From Colicola sp016286205 (GTDB lineage: Bacteria; Bacteroidota; Bacteroidia; Bacteroidales; Paludibacteraceae): a stretch of DNA of 64,000 bases. The notes below the pieces were generated by a model, which was not told where the DNA came from, searched no databases, and worked only from the letters and a program-made list of their open reading frames with translations. Made by a program: the position numbers and the translations under genes. Every line of letters begins with the position of its first letter. Position 1 is the first letter of the stretch. This document shows, piece after piece, positions 26,045 to 34,240 of the stretch. The stretch lies in assembly GCA_016286205.1 (NCBI GenBank), contig JAEESF010000006.1:62001-126000 (forward strand), written 5' to 3'.

Positions 26045-28768
26045 CTATTCTAATAATCGGGCAATATATTTGCCTGTATAACTTTCTTTACATTTTGCTA
26101 TCTGTTCCGGAGTTCCTTCACACACTATGTTTCCTCCTTCATTTCCACCTTCAGGACCAAGGTCAATTACATGATCTGCAGCCAGTATCACAGCGGGATT
26201 ATGTTCTATGATGATGACCGTGTGTCCTTTGCTGATCAGTCTGTTTAGTGCTGTTAGTAGCACATCGATATCTTTGTGATGTAGGCCTGTCGTTGGTTCG
26301 TCAAAAACGAAGATGGTGGGTTGTCCTTCTTCTTGAGCCAAGAACGAAGCCAATTTCACGCGCTGACTTTCTCCTCCGGATAGCGTACTGCTACTCTGGC
26401 CCAATTGTATGTAGCCGATTCCTACATCTTGCAGAGGTTTGAGTCGTTTTATAATCTTTGTGCAGTTCGGATCCTCCGAGAAAAATTCAACGGCTTGATT
26501 CACAGTCATGCAAAGCACATCATAGATGGATTTGCCACGATAGTGAACATCCAGTATGTCTTGTTTGAATCGTCGTCCGTGGCATTGCTCGCACTCGAGT
26601 GTCAAGTCTGCCATAAACTGCATCTCTATCGTAATCGAACCTTCTCCTTGACATTGCTCGCATCTTCCGCCCGGCGTATTGAACGAGAAATGTGCAGGTG
26701 TGAGACCTAATTGTTTGCTCAGTGGCTGTTCTGCGTAGAGGCGGCGAATCTCATCATATGCTTTCAGATAAGTAACAGGATTGCTTCGGCTACTACGACT
26801 CAGCGGATTCTGATCGACAAACTCGATATCTTTCACCAGATGCAGACTTCCGCTCAAATGACCGAAATCGCCTGTGTGCTCAGCAAATACTCCGCCGTAA
26901 TGTTTCTTTAGAGCAGGGTAGAGCACTTTGCTTACCAAACTCGATTTGCCACTTCCGCTCACTCCGGTTACCACAGTCATTACGTGTAACGGAAAACGAA
27001 CAGTCAGGTCTTTCAGGTTGTTCTCACATGCACCATCTATCTGGATATAACTGTTCCATTTGCGTCGTTGTTGCGGAACATGGTATTGGAACAAATCGTT
27101 ACGCGGCTTGCCTTGATACACAATCTCTCCGCCATGTCTTCCTGCTGCAGGGCCAATTTCGATGATATGATCGGCCGCGGCAATAATATCTTCATCGTGC
27201 TCGACTACCACAATCGTGTTACCCAGGTCGCGCAATTCTCTCAATACATGAATCAGCCGTTCTGTATCACGCGGATGCAAGCCGATAGATGGTTCATCCA
27301 GTACATAGAGCGAACCAACCAGACTGCTTCCCAGCGACTTAGCCAAACTGATGCGCTGACTCTCTCCACCGGATAAAGTGTTGCTCATTCGGTTTAGAGT
27401 GAGATAACTCAGTCCAACATCTTGCATAAATTGCAGTCGGCTTTTTATCTCGTGCAGCAACATCTCTGCTGTCTTTTGTTCTATATCATTCAGCGTGAGA
27501 TGGTCGAACCATTCTGTCAGTTCGCTAATCGACATCGCGCATAACTGCTGTATGTTTTTCCCTCCAACAATCACGTATCCTGCTTCACGGCGCAGACGTG
27601 TGCCATTACATATCGGACAAATGGTTTTGCCACGATAGCGTGCCAACATCACTCTGTACTGAATCTTGCTGTATTGTTTGTCTTCCAGTTCGCGGAAGAA
27701 AGCATGCAGACCTTTGAAGTATTCGTTTCCGGTCCAGATGACTTGCTTCTGTTCTGTAGTCAGTGCATAGAATGGAGTGTGAATCGGAAAATCAAATTTA
27801 CCGGCATTGTATACCAGTGCATCGTTCCATTCGCTCATTTTCTCTCCATGCCAACAAGCAATCGCACCTTCGTAGATGGATTTTGATTTGTCTGGCACTA
27901 CCAAATCTTGGTCTATACCGACAATATTTCCAAATCCTTTACACTCAGGACATGCACCAATCGGATTATTGAAGTCGAAGAGGTGCTCACTTGGCTCGAC
28001 AAACTGTATCCCGTCTGCTTCAAATCGTTCGGAGAACACTTTCTCTCGTTTGTCCACCCATACTCGACATTCGCCTTGTCCTTCGAAGTATGCTGTTTGA
28101 ACCGAATCAGCAAATCGGTTGGATGTTGCTTGCTCGTGATCTACTACAATACGATCTACTAGCAGATACGTCTCTTTGTCTCCTATCGTTTGCCATGTGT
28201 CGGCATCTAGTCTGACCGTATCTCCGCCAACTAGCAATCGGCTGAAACCTTGACTCAACCATATGGCCAGATGTTCTTGCAGCGTGCGTCCTTCAGGCAA
28301 CACAATCGGACTCAGCAAATATAGGCGTGTTCCAATTGGCTGCGCTTCCATATATTCGACCACATCGCGAATCGTGTTGCGCCTTACTTCCTCGCCGCTC
28401 ACGGGCGAATAGGTGTGCCCTACGCGCGCGAAAAGAAGTTTCAGGTAGTCGTATATTTCCGTGATGGTTCCTACTGTGGAACGCGGATTCCTGCTGCTCA
28501 CTTTCTGTTGAATAGCTATCGCAGGCGGTATTCCTTCTATCTTGTCAACCTCAGGCTTTTGCATGCGGCCCATAAATTGGCGCGCATATGCGCTGAGGCT
28601 TTCTACATAGCGGCGTTGTCCTTCCGCATAAAGTGTGTCGAACGCCAGTGAACTTTTTCCACTGCCGCTAACACCGGTTACCACAACTAGTTTGTTGCGC
28701 GGTATATCTACCGTCACATGTTTTAGATTGTGCGTATCCGCTCCTTCTATGCGAATAATATCATCCAA
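26045..28768 (-). CDS. uvrA: UvrA-type excinuclease ABC subunit A
   Basis: 907 residues, slightly short of the usual 930-950. Two ABC ATPase halves: GVSGSGKSSLAFDTLYAEG and GVSGSGKSSLVSKVLY for Walker A, LSGGESQRISLAKSLG and LSGGESQRVKLASFLA for signatures. Zinc-binding CPECKGFG/CPICNGTRL and CEQCQGEG/CEQCHGRRF pairs are present. UvrA finds bulky DNA lesions and loads UvrB. The second half is atypical (VDQNPLSRSSRSNP where canonical UvrA has DQSPIGRTPRSNP), so it may be a second Bacteroidetes UvrA paralogue rather than the main one. Unusual for uvrA, it sits between HU and glycan genes with 2-6 bp gaps. Confidence 0.9.
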   Translation of the reverse strand: MDDIIRIEGADTHNLKHVTVDIPRNKLVVVTGVSGSGKSSLAFDTLYAEGQRRYVESLSAYARQFMGRMQKPEVDKIEGIPPAIAIQQKVSSRNPRSTVGTITEIYDYLKLLFARVGHTYSPVSGEEVRRNTIRDVVEYMEAQPIGTRLYLLSPIVLPEGRTLQEHLAIWLSQGFSRLLVGGDTVRLDADTWQTIGDKETYLLVDRIVVDHEQATSNRFADSVQTAYFEGQGECRVWVDKREKVFSERFEADGIQFVEPSEHLFDFNNPIGACPECKGFGNIVGIDQDLVVPDKSKSIYEGAIACWHGEKMSEWNDALVYNAGKFDFPIHTPFYALTTEQKQVIWTGNEYFKGLHAFFRELEDKQYSKIQYRVMLARYRGKTICPICNGTRLRREAGYVIVGGKNIQQLCAMSISELTEWFDHLTLNDIEQKTAEMLLHEIKSRLQFMQDVGLSYLTLNRMSNTLSGGESQRISLAKSLGSSLVGSLYVLDEPSIGLHPRDTERLIHVLRELRDLGNTIVVVEHDEDIIAAADHIIEIGPAAGRHGGEIVYQGKPRNDLFQYHVPQQRRKWNSYIQIDGACENNLKDLTVRFPLHVMTVVTGVSGSGKSSLVSKVLYPALKKHYGGVFAEHTGDFGHLSGSLHLVKDIEFVDQNPLSRSSRSNPVTYLKAYDEIRRLYAEQPLSKQLGLTPAHFSFNTPGGRCEQCQGEGSITIEMQFMADLTLECEQCHGRRFKQDILDVHYRGKSIYDVLCMTVNQAVEFFSEDPNCTKIIKRLKPLQDVGIGYIQLGQSSSTLSGGESQRVKLASFLAQEEGQPTIFVFDEPTTGLHHKDIDVLLTALNRLISKGHTVIIIEHNPAVILAADHVIDLGPEGGNEGGNIVCEGTPEQIAKCKESYTGKYIARLLE

Positions 28769-28774
28769 TTCTCG

Positions 28775-29983
28775 TTATTTCCTGCAAGCTGCTTCTGCGT
28801 CTTTCCTCAGTTTCTGCAAGCGTAGATGCGAACTTTCAATCGTCGTGTCCATTTGTGCTTTGGTCAGTTTCGGCACGCGAATAGGTGTTCCTACTGTGAT
28901 TTGGTTCGGATTGCTGATTCGGTCGCGATTGGCATCATATAAGTATGGCCAATAGGCTTTGCTGCCATAGTAACGCTTGCTCATCCAGGTCAGTCGACTG
29001 GCTTCGTGCATCGGCTCAATGGTAATGAGATCCTCGTAAAGCACATTTTCCGGTTCCGGAGTCGTGATTGTCTCGGTATTGTCTCGTTCACTCTTGACCG
29101 AATCTGCGGACTCTGCTTCGTTTATTTCTGCTATTCCTGTTGTGTCAGTCGCTACCGGTTTGGCAGTTTGTTCTGGTTCTACCAACTCAGTAGTAGTAGG
29201 TCGCGGTTGCAGCAACGATTCTACCCAATTGGTCAATTGGCTACGTAGGAAGAAATAAGCACCTAACAGCAACAGAATCAGGATAATCACGCAGATCAGC
29301 GTATCGCGGAAGAAATGATATTTCTTTTTCTTCTTCGGTTCTTCTGCCGTTTTCGGTTCTGCTTTCACCGGTTCTTTTACTGGCTCCGGTTTCTTTAGCG
29401 ATTCCGGTATCTTAATCGGTTGCGGTTCTTTAATCGGCTCCGGTTTCTTAACAGGTTCTGGCGCTTTTACAGGCTCAGGTTCCTTTACTGGCTCTGGCTC
29501 TTTCACCGGTTCCGGTTCTACTACAACCGGTTTCGGTTTCACCTCCACTTTCTCCTTTTTCTTCTTTGGTTTCTGAGGCGATTGACCTAGATCAGCCAAA
29601 ATATCTACTATCTCTTCCGCTTGCTCGCCTAGTTTCTTCAGCGGATTGACTTCTTCTGCCACCACTGGCGCTGCTTCTGCCGAAGGAACTATCCGATTGT
29701 TCTCAATCAGCTCTTTCACTCCCGCTTCTGGCGTAAATGCCAGTTTGTTGTAGCCTTCTATAGTGATGGCTTCGCCCGAAGTCACATTCACACTTTTGCG
29801 CGGAGCTACTTGTTGCAGACGAAAAGTGCCAAGACCGTTTATCTTGACTTGCTTGTCTTGCTTCAGAGCTTCCACTATCTGTGCGTTGAGTGCGTTGAGA
29901 AACGTGTTCGCGTCTTTTTCGCTCACTCCCGCGCGTTGCGCTAAGGCGCGGCGCAATTCGGTCCAACTGAGTTTATCTGCCAT
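28775..29983 (-). CDS. HU-domain protein with membrane anchor and LysM-like domain
   Basis: 402 residues. Residues 1-93 are an HU/IHF-like DNA-binding fold (VKINGLGTFRLQQVAPRK, ending AFTPEAGVKEL). Residues 138-215 are a Lys-rich stretch then about eight PEPVKE-type hexapeptides, a likely extended rod. A single membrane helix (about 229-246) precedes an acidic linker and a LysM-like domain (318-373; LTWMSKRYYGSKAYWPYLYDAN, NPNQITVGTPIRVPKL in two parts). HU in the cytosol and LysM in the periplasm would link the nucleoid to peptidoglycan; this is inference. The linker at about 296-308 (KSERDNTETITT) comes from the GTCTCG repeat family. It lies 3 bp after the small HU gene. Confidence 0.82.
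   Translation of the reverse strand: MADKLSWTELRRALAQRAGVSEKDANTFLNALNAQIVEALKQDKQVKINGLGTFRLQQVAPRKSVNVTSGEAITIEGYNKLAFTPEAGVKELIENNRIVPSAEAAPVVAEEVNPLKKLGEQAEEIVDILADLGQSPQKPKKKKEKVEVKPKPVVVEPEPVKEPEPVKEPEPVKAPEPVKKPEPIKEPQPIKIPESLKKPEPVKEPVKAEPKTAEEPKKKKKYHFFRDTLICVIILILLLLGAYFFLRSQLTNWVESLLQPRPTTTELVEPEQTAKPVATDTTGIAEINEAESADSVKSERDNTETITTPEPENVLYEDLITIEPMHEASRLTWMSKRYYGSKAYWPYLYDANRDRISNPNQITVGTPIRVPKLTKAQMDTTIESSHLRLQKLRKDAEAACRK
29063..29095. repeat. GTCTCG word repeat inside the HU-LysM gene
   Basis: CGTGATTGTCTCGGTATTGTCTCGTTCACTCTT in two parts: the first half matches the word at 7504-7514 and 21458-21468, the second (29079-29095) equals 21484-21500. In frame, in the low-complexity linker between membrane helix and LysM domain. 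Confidence 0.72.
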
Positions 29984-29986
29984 GTT

Positions 29987-30265
29987 TTAGATTTTTTTGA
30001 GTTCATCTTTGATGTTGGCCACTGGTCTGAATACCAGTTGCTTTTTCTTGGGAACCACTGTCCGCTCGCCTGTGCGCGGATGCACTATGGTCCGCTCGTT
30101 ACGTTCCTTGATTTCCAACGTCCCGAGACCTTGTAGTTGAATGGCTTTGCCTGCCATCAGGTTTTCTCGCAGTATAGCATTGTTGGTGTTCAGCAGATGC
30201 TCCACGCTTTTTTTGCTCATTCCTGTGGCATTAGCCACCAGAGTGATAAAATCTTTTGTTAACAT
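29987..30265 (-). CDS. HU family DNA-binding protein
   Basis: 92 residues, full length for HU. It has the helical body (LTKDFITLVANATGMSKK, HLLNTNNAIL), the GLGTLEIKER saddle and the beta-arm region RTIVHPRTGERTVVPKKK, then FRPVANIKDELKK. It bends and compacts DNA. It lies 3 bp upstream of the HU-LysM gene and overlaps rimO by 7 bp, so free HU and membrane-bound HU are co-expressed; heterodimers between them are possible but not shown. Confidence 0.93.
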   Translation of the reverse strand: MLTKDFITLVANATGMSKKSVEHLLNTNNAILRENLMAGKAIQLQGLGTLEIKERNERTIVHPRTGERTVVPKKKQLVFRPVANIKDELKKI

Positions 30266-31569
30266 AGTATTCCGTATAAATCAAATTCTTCTGCTTTGGT
30301 TATTTTCACGTTGTACAGATTCCCGATGGTTAGCTCATCGCCATTCGACTCAATCAGTACTTCGCAATCTACTTCTGGACTGTCGTATTGTGTTCGTCCG
30401 ATATAGTAGTTGCCTTCTTTTCGGTCTATGATAACGCGTTCGGTTGTACCGACTCTTTGTGCCATCAGCTCTCCGCTTATCGTCTGCTGAATAGCCATCA
30501 GTTCGGCCACGCGCGCTTGTTTTACTTCTTCCGGTATATCGTCCTTGTAATGTTTGTTTGCATAGGTGCCTTCTTCGTCCGAATAAGCAAAACAACCCAT
30601 TCGATCAAATCGCATCTCTTTTACCCATTGTTTCAGCGCCTCAAAATCTTCTTCTGTCTCACCCGGATGACCAACTAGCAGCGTGGTTCGAATGCATATC
30701 CCGGGTACACGTTTGCGAATTTTGCGTATCAGCGCATCTTGTTCTGCGCTCGTGATGTGTCTGCGCATTAGGTCCAACATATGGTTGGTGCAATGTTGCA
30801 ACGCGATGTCTAGATATTTGCAAACATTCTTGTGTTTTGCCATTACGTCTAGCAACTCATCCGGAAAATCGGTCGGGTAGGCATAGTGCAGACGAATCCA
30901 TTCCACGCCTTCTATCTGTGCCAACTCATCCACTAGTTCCGGTAGTACATGGCGTTGCTCTAAATCCAAACCATAACTACTCAGATCTTGCGCAATCACA
31001 TTCAGCTCTTTCACGCCTTGACTCACTAGCCAACGTGCTTCGTCCAGTATCTCTTTTTTCGGCCTACTGGTATGTCTGCCTGTTATCAACGGAATAGCGC
31101 AATACGAGCACATTCGGTTGCATCCTTCGGAAATCTTCAAGTACGCATAATGCACGGGAGTAGTGAGTGTGCGCTCATAGGTGTAGCACGCGCGCGTACA
31201 AGAAAGCCTGCTACCTATCGTCTCAACTAGTTGCATGTAATCGAACTTGCCGAAATAAGCATCCACTTCCGGTATCTCTTTCTCCAGTTCCGCGCGGTAA
31301 CGCTCACTCAGACAGCCCATTACATATAGTCTGCGCAGCTTGCCTTTCTTCTTCCGTTCGCCCATCTCCAGTATCATCCGGACGCTCTCTTCTTTCGCAT
31401 CACCAATAAAACCGCACGTATTGATAACGGCTATTTCCCCCTTCGGATCGGGTGAATCATGCGTCACGCGCCAACCTGCAGCCTCCAATGGCCGCATCAC
31501 ACGCTCCGCATCTACCAGATTTTTCGAGCATCCGAGCAATATGAAGTCTATCTCTCCTTCCCTAAACAC
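30259..31569 (-). CDS. rimO: Ribosomal protein S12 methylthiotransferase RimO
   Basis: 436 residues. Three domains: an N-terminal MTTase domain with cluster Cys14 (LGCSKNLVD), Cys52 (NTCGF) and Cys86 (MGCLSERY); a radical-SAM barrel with C150-x3-C154-x2-C157 (GCNRMCSYC); and a C-terminal TRAM domain (ERVIIDRKEGNYYIGRTQ). It adds a methylthio group to an Asp of S12. GCSKNLVD distinguishes RimO from MiaB. The only usable start is a GTG at 31569, placed at the edge of a CTAATCC repeat (TTAGGGA-type on the coding strand) that separates it from recQ; an in-frame stop is just upstream. Confidence 0.95.
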   Translation of the reverse strand: MFREGEIDFILLGCSKNLVDAERVMRPLEAAGWRVTHDSPDPKGEIAVINTCGFIGDAKEESVRMILEMGERKKKGKLRRLYVMGCLSERYRAELEKEIPEVDAYFGKFDYMQLVETIGSRLSCTRACYTYERTLTTPVHYAYLKISEGCNRMCSYCAIPLITGRHTSRPKKEILDEARWLVSQGVKELNVIAQDLSSYGLDLEQRHVLPELVDELAQIEGVEWIRLHYAYPTDFPDELLDVMAKHKNVCKYLDIALQHCTNHMLDLMRRHITSAEQDALIRKIRKRVPGICIRTTLLVGHPGETEEDFEALKQWVKEMRFDRMGCFAYSDEEGTYANKHYKDDIPEEVKQARVAELMAIQQTISGELMAQRVGTTERVIIDRKEGNYYIGRTQYDSPEVDCEVLIESNGDELTIGNLYNVKITKAEEFDLYGILC

Positions 31570-31589
31570 TAATCCCTAATCCCTAATCG
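31569..31589. repeat. 7-bp CTAATCC tandem repeat at the recQ-rimO junction
   Basis: Three copies of CTAATCC (last one CTAATCG), or GGATTAG on the coding strand, followed by looser CTAATTT/CTAATTC copies up to 31609. The recQ stop (31595-31597) and the rimO GTG start (31567-31569) both lie in this repeat tract. Confidence 0.75.
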
Positions 31590-31594
31590 TTCTT

Positions 31595-33778
31595 CTAATT
31601 TCCTAATTCGCAATGGAATTTGATACGCACCAGACGAACGTGACGCTCGTCGTAATAATCCTCACCCAGTTCTTCCATTGCTTTCTTTATGTTGTCGTCA
31701 TCCGCACTTTTGAAGTATTCGTATATCTCTTCTTCCTCGTCCGGATCCAGTACTTCTTGTATGAAATAGTTGATATCTATCTTTGTGCCGCTGAATACGA
31801 TGGCTTCCAGTTCTTCCAGCATCTCATCCATCGACATACCGCAACTCTCGGCTAGGTCATCCAGATCTACACGCCTGTCTATGGCTTGAATAATCTGTTT
31901 CTTTCTCGTCGATTTCTTGGCCACAGTGCGAATACGCAGGTCTTCCGGACGAATGATTTCATTTTCCTCAACGTATTCTTTTATCACGCGCAGAAACTCG
32001 TCTCCGTAACGCTTAGCCTTCGCTATACCTACGCCTGGAATGGTCAGCAGTTCTTCCATCGTGATGGGGTAGGTAGTGGCCATGGCTTCCAGACTCGGAT
32101 CTTGGAAGATGACAAACGGAGGCACATCGTTCTTCTTCGCCATCTTGCGGCGTATATCTTTCAGTATCGAGAACAGCACTTCATCGGCCGCGGCACAAGT
32201 TGCACCTAGACCTTCTATCACTTCTTCCTCGTCTTCCTGAACTTCTATCGGCACTTCAAATTTGACGGGCTTGCGAATAAATTTCTTGCCTTCTGGTGTC
32301 AGCTTCAGGTCACCGTACGAATCCACGTCTTTCTTTATCATGCCGTCTAGCAACGCCTGACGAATGATAGCGTGTAGCGTACTTTCTTCCTCGTCACTCG
32401 CGGCACCGAAGTTCTCTAGTTCGTCGTGATGATAACTAACTACTTCCGAAGTCTTGTTGCCGTGTAGAATATCAACGATGTGCTCGGCTTTCTGTTTCTC
32501 GTTTACTATTTGGATGGTTTCCAGAGTTATCTGCAGCAATTCGCTTGCATCCACCATCTTGTAGGTCTTCTTACAGTTGTCGCAGTTACCGCAATTATCC
32601 TCTTCGTATTCCTCGCCAAAATAGTGCAGCAGTAGTTTTCTGCGGCAGATAGTCGATTCGGCATAACTCTGCGTCTCAAAGAGCAACTGGTTGCCGATAC
32701 CTATTTCTTTCGGAGTCTTGCCTTGTTGGAATTTACGCAGACGCTCGATGTCATCTGGCGAATAGTAGCATATACATTGCCCTTCGCCGCCATCACGCCC
32801 CGCACGACCGGTCTCTTGGTAATAGCCTTCCAGTGATTTTGGTATGTCGTAGTGTACTACAAAGCGCACATCCGGTTTGTCGATTCCCATACCGAAAGCT
32901 ATCGTCGCCACTATCACCTGACATTCTTCCATTAGAAAGGCATCCTGATTGGCGGTCCTAGTCGCTGCATCCATGCCCGCGTGGTAAGGACGGGCCGAGA
33001 TACCATTCACCTGGAGTACCTGGGCCAAATCTTCCACTTCCTTACGAGCCAAGCAATAGACAATGCCCGACTTGCCTTCCATCGAACGGATGTATTTCAC
33101 TAGGTCTTTATCTACCTCGCTCGTTTTCTGGCGTACTTCGTAGTATAGGTTCGGACGGTTAAAACTGCTTTTGAAGACAGTCGCATCCATCATGCCCAGG
33201 TTTTTCTGTATATCTTTCTGTACTTTCGGCGTTGCCGTGGCTGTCAGGGCGATTATCGGAGCCTTGCCGATACGCTGAACCATACTGCGTATCTGGCTGT
33301 ATTCCGGACGAAAATCGTGGCCCCATTCTGAGATACAGTGCGCCTCATCCACCGCGTAGAAACTTATCTTCACGCCTTGCAAGAAATCCACGTTCTCGTT
33401 TTTCTGCAGGCTTTCGGGCGCTAGGTATAGCAATTTGGTCTTGCCTTTCAGCACATCCTCCTTCACCGCGTTTATCTCACCGCGACTCAAGCTCGAGTTG
33501 ATGAAATGGGCTACGCCCTCCTCTTCCGAATAGTTGCGTACGGCATCTACTTGGTTCTTCATGAGTGCAATCAACGGAGAGATGACGATGGCCAAGCCAT
33601 CCATAATCATAGAAGGTAATTGGTAGCAGAGACTTTTTCCGCCTCCTGTCGGCATCAATACAAAGGTATCTTTCCCTTCCATCACATTGCGAATGATGGC
33701 TTCCTGGTTGCCCTTGAACGTGTCGAAGCCGAAGTTTATTCGAAGCGCCTCTACTAATTGTTCATGTGTTACATCCAT
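31595..33778 (-). CDS. recQ: ATP-dependent DNA helicase RecQ
   Basis: 727 residues. Helicase domains with Walker A MPTGGGKSLCYQLP, DEAHCISEWGHDFRPEY and the GRAGRDG motif VI; the RecQ C-terminal domain has a zinc site (CRRKLLLHYF ... NCGNCDNC) and winged helix; an HRDC-like domain follows (ELLTIPGVGIAKAKRYGDEFL), then an acidic tail (EEEIYEYF). It unwinds recombination and replication-fork intermediates 3' to 5'. First gene of the 12-gene minus-strand run, with its own promoter in a repeat-rich 462-bp spacer. Confidence 0.96.
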   Translation of the reverse strand: MDVTHEQLVEALRINFGFDTFKGNQEAIIRNVMEGKDTFVLMPTGGGKSLCYQLPSMIMDGLAIVISPLIALMKNQVDAVRNYSEEEGVAHFINSSLSRGEINAVKEDVLKGKTKLLYLAPESLQKNENVDFLQGVKISFYAVDEAHCISEWGHDFRPEYSQIRSMVQRIGKAPIIALTATATPKVQKDIQKNLGMMDATVFKSSFNRPNLYYEVRQKTSEVDKDLVKYIRSMEGKSGIVYCLARKEVEDLAQVLQVNGISARPYHAGMDAATRTANQDAFLMEECQVIVATIAFGMGIDKPDVRFVVHYDIPKSLEGYYQETGRAGRDGGEGQCICYYSPDDIERLRKFQQGKTPKEIGIGNQLLFETQSYAESTICRRKLLLHYFGEEYEEDNCGNCDNCKKTYKMVDASELLQITLETIQIVNEKQKAEHIVDILHGNKTSEVVSYHHDELENFGAASDEEESTLHAIIRQALLDGMIKKDVDSYGDLKLTPEGKKFIRKPVKFEVPIEVQEDEEEVIEGLGATCAAADEVLFSILKDIRRKMAKKNDVPPFVIFQDPSLEAMATTYPITMEELLTIPGVGIAKAKRYGDEFLRVIKEYVEENEIIRPEDLRIRTVAKKSTRKKQIIQAIDRRVDLDDLAESCGMSMDEMLEELEAIVFSGTKIDINYFIQEVLDPDEEEEIYEYFKSADDDNIKKAMEELGEDYYDERHVRLVRIKFHCELGN

Positions 33779-33799
33779 AGTAAAAAACTAATTTGGCCG

Positions 33800-33831
33800 C
33801 AAAGATACATATTTTATTTAACATATGCAAT
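33800..33831 (-). promoter_or_regulatory. recQ promoter
   Basis: On the minus strand: ATTG (plus 33828-33831), 20 bp, TATCTTTG (plus 33800-33807), 21 bp before the recQ ATG. Confidence 0.75.
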
Positions 33832-33923
33832 ACCTTATGTCTTTTTTGTCTTTTTTTTGCATCTTCTGAGGTGTTTTTGACCCCTTTCTACTTATGTTTT
33901 TTCACCAAAATACACACACCACA

Positions 33924-33949
33924 CGTATTATATACATATGTATATAATA
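33924..33949. repeat. 26-bp perfect palindrome
   Basis: Each half is GTATTATATACAT; the two halves are exact reverse complements with no spacer. It could be a dimeric regulator operator or an extruding cruciform. Located 25 bp left of the 11-bp repeat array. Confidence 0.9.
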
Positions 33950-33973
33950 CTAAAGAGAATATAGAAGAAAAAT

Positions 33974-34039
33974 AGTGCGTTATTAGTGCGTTATAAGTGC
34001 GTTATAAGTGCGATATAAGTGCGATATAAGTGCGATATA
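33974..34039. repeat. Six tandem 11-bp repeats (iteron-like)
   Basis: Unit AGTGCGTTATA/AGTGCGATATA, six head-to-tail copies without spacers: the first ends TTATT, the next two TTATA, the last three ATATA. The period is close to one DNA helical turn, so all copies face the same side of the helix. Confidence 0.92.
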
Positions 34040-34140
34040 ATCGACCCAATCGCATGCGCCTTTTATGGCCCTTCTAGGTGCAATTTCTACACAAAAAATG
34101 GCAAAAATTACGAAATATTTCGAAAAAAATGCATAAAACT

Positions 34141-34172
34141 CTTGCATGTTCGAAAAAAAAGCAGTAATTTTG
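34141..34172 (+). promoter_or_regulatory. Promoter for the MFS / SusCD operon
   Basis: CTTG at 34141-34144, 20 bp, TAATTTTG at 34165-34172. Confidence 0.75.
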
Positions 34173-34240
34173 CACCGATTTAGTGTGAGTGGGCATAATA
34201 CGCCCGCGTAGCACGCGAACTTAATTGTACAGTTTGTACC

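Larger units (their letters stand above)
33779..34240. other. Divergent recQ / MFS intergenic region
   Basis: 462 AT-rich bases with no plausible gene. Contents from left: recQ promoter (33800-33831), T-tracts, a 26-bp perfect palindrome (33924-33949), six 11-bp repeats (33974-34039), a small palindrome CGAAATATTTCG (34111-34122), and the MFS promoter (34141-34172) with a 68-base leader to the ATG at 34241. An open frame on the minus strand (33983-34246) is judged spurious because it is built from the repeats. Confidence 0.7.

Noticed and set aside
31569..31589. Telomere-like TTAGGG sequence
   Set aside because: Only three copies at a bacterial gene junction; the likeness is coincidental.
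33974..34039. Possible CRISPR array
   Set aside because: Units are 11 bp, contiguous and without spacers; no cas genes nearby.
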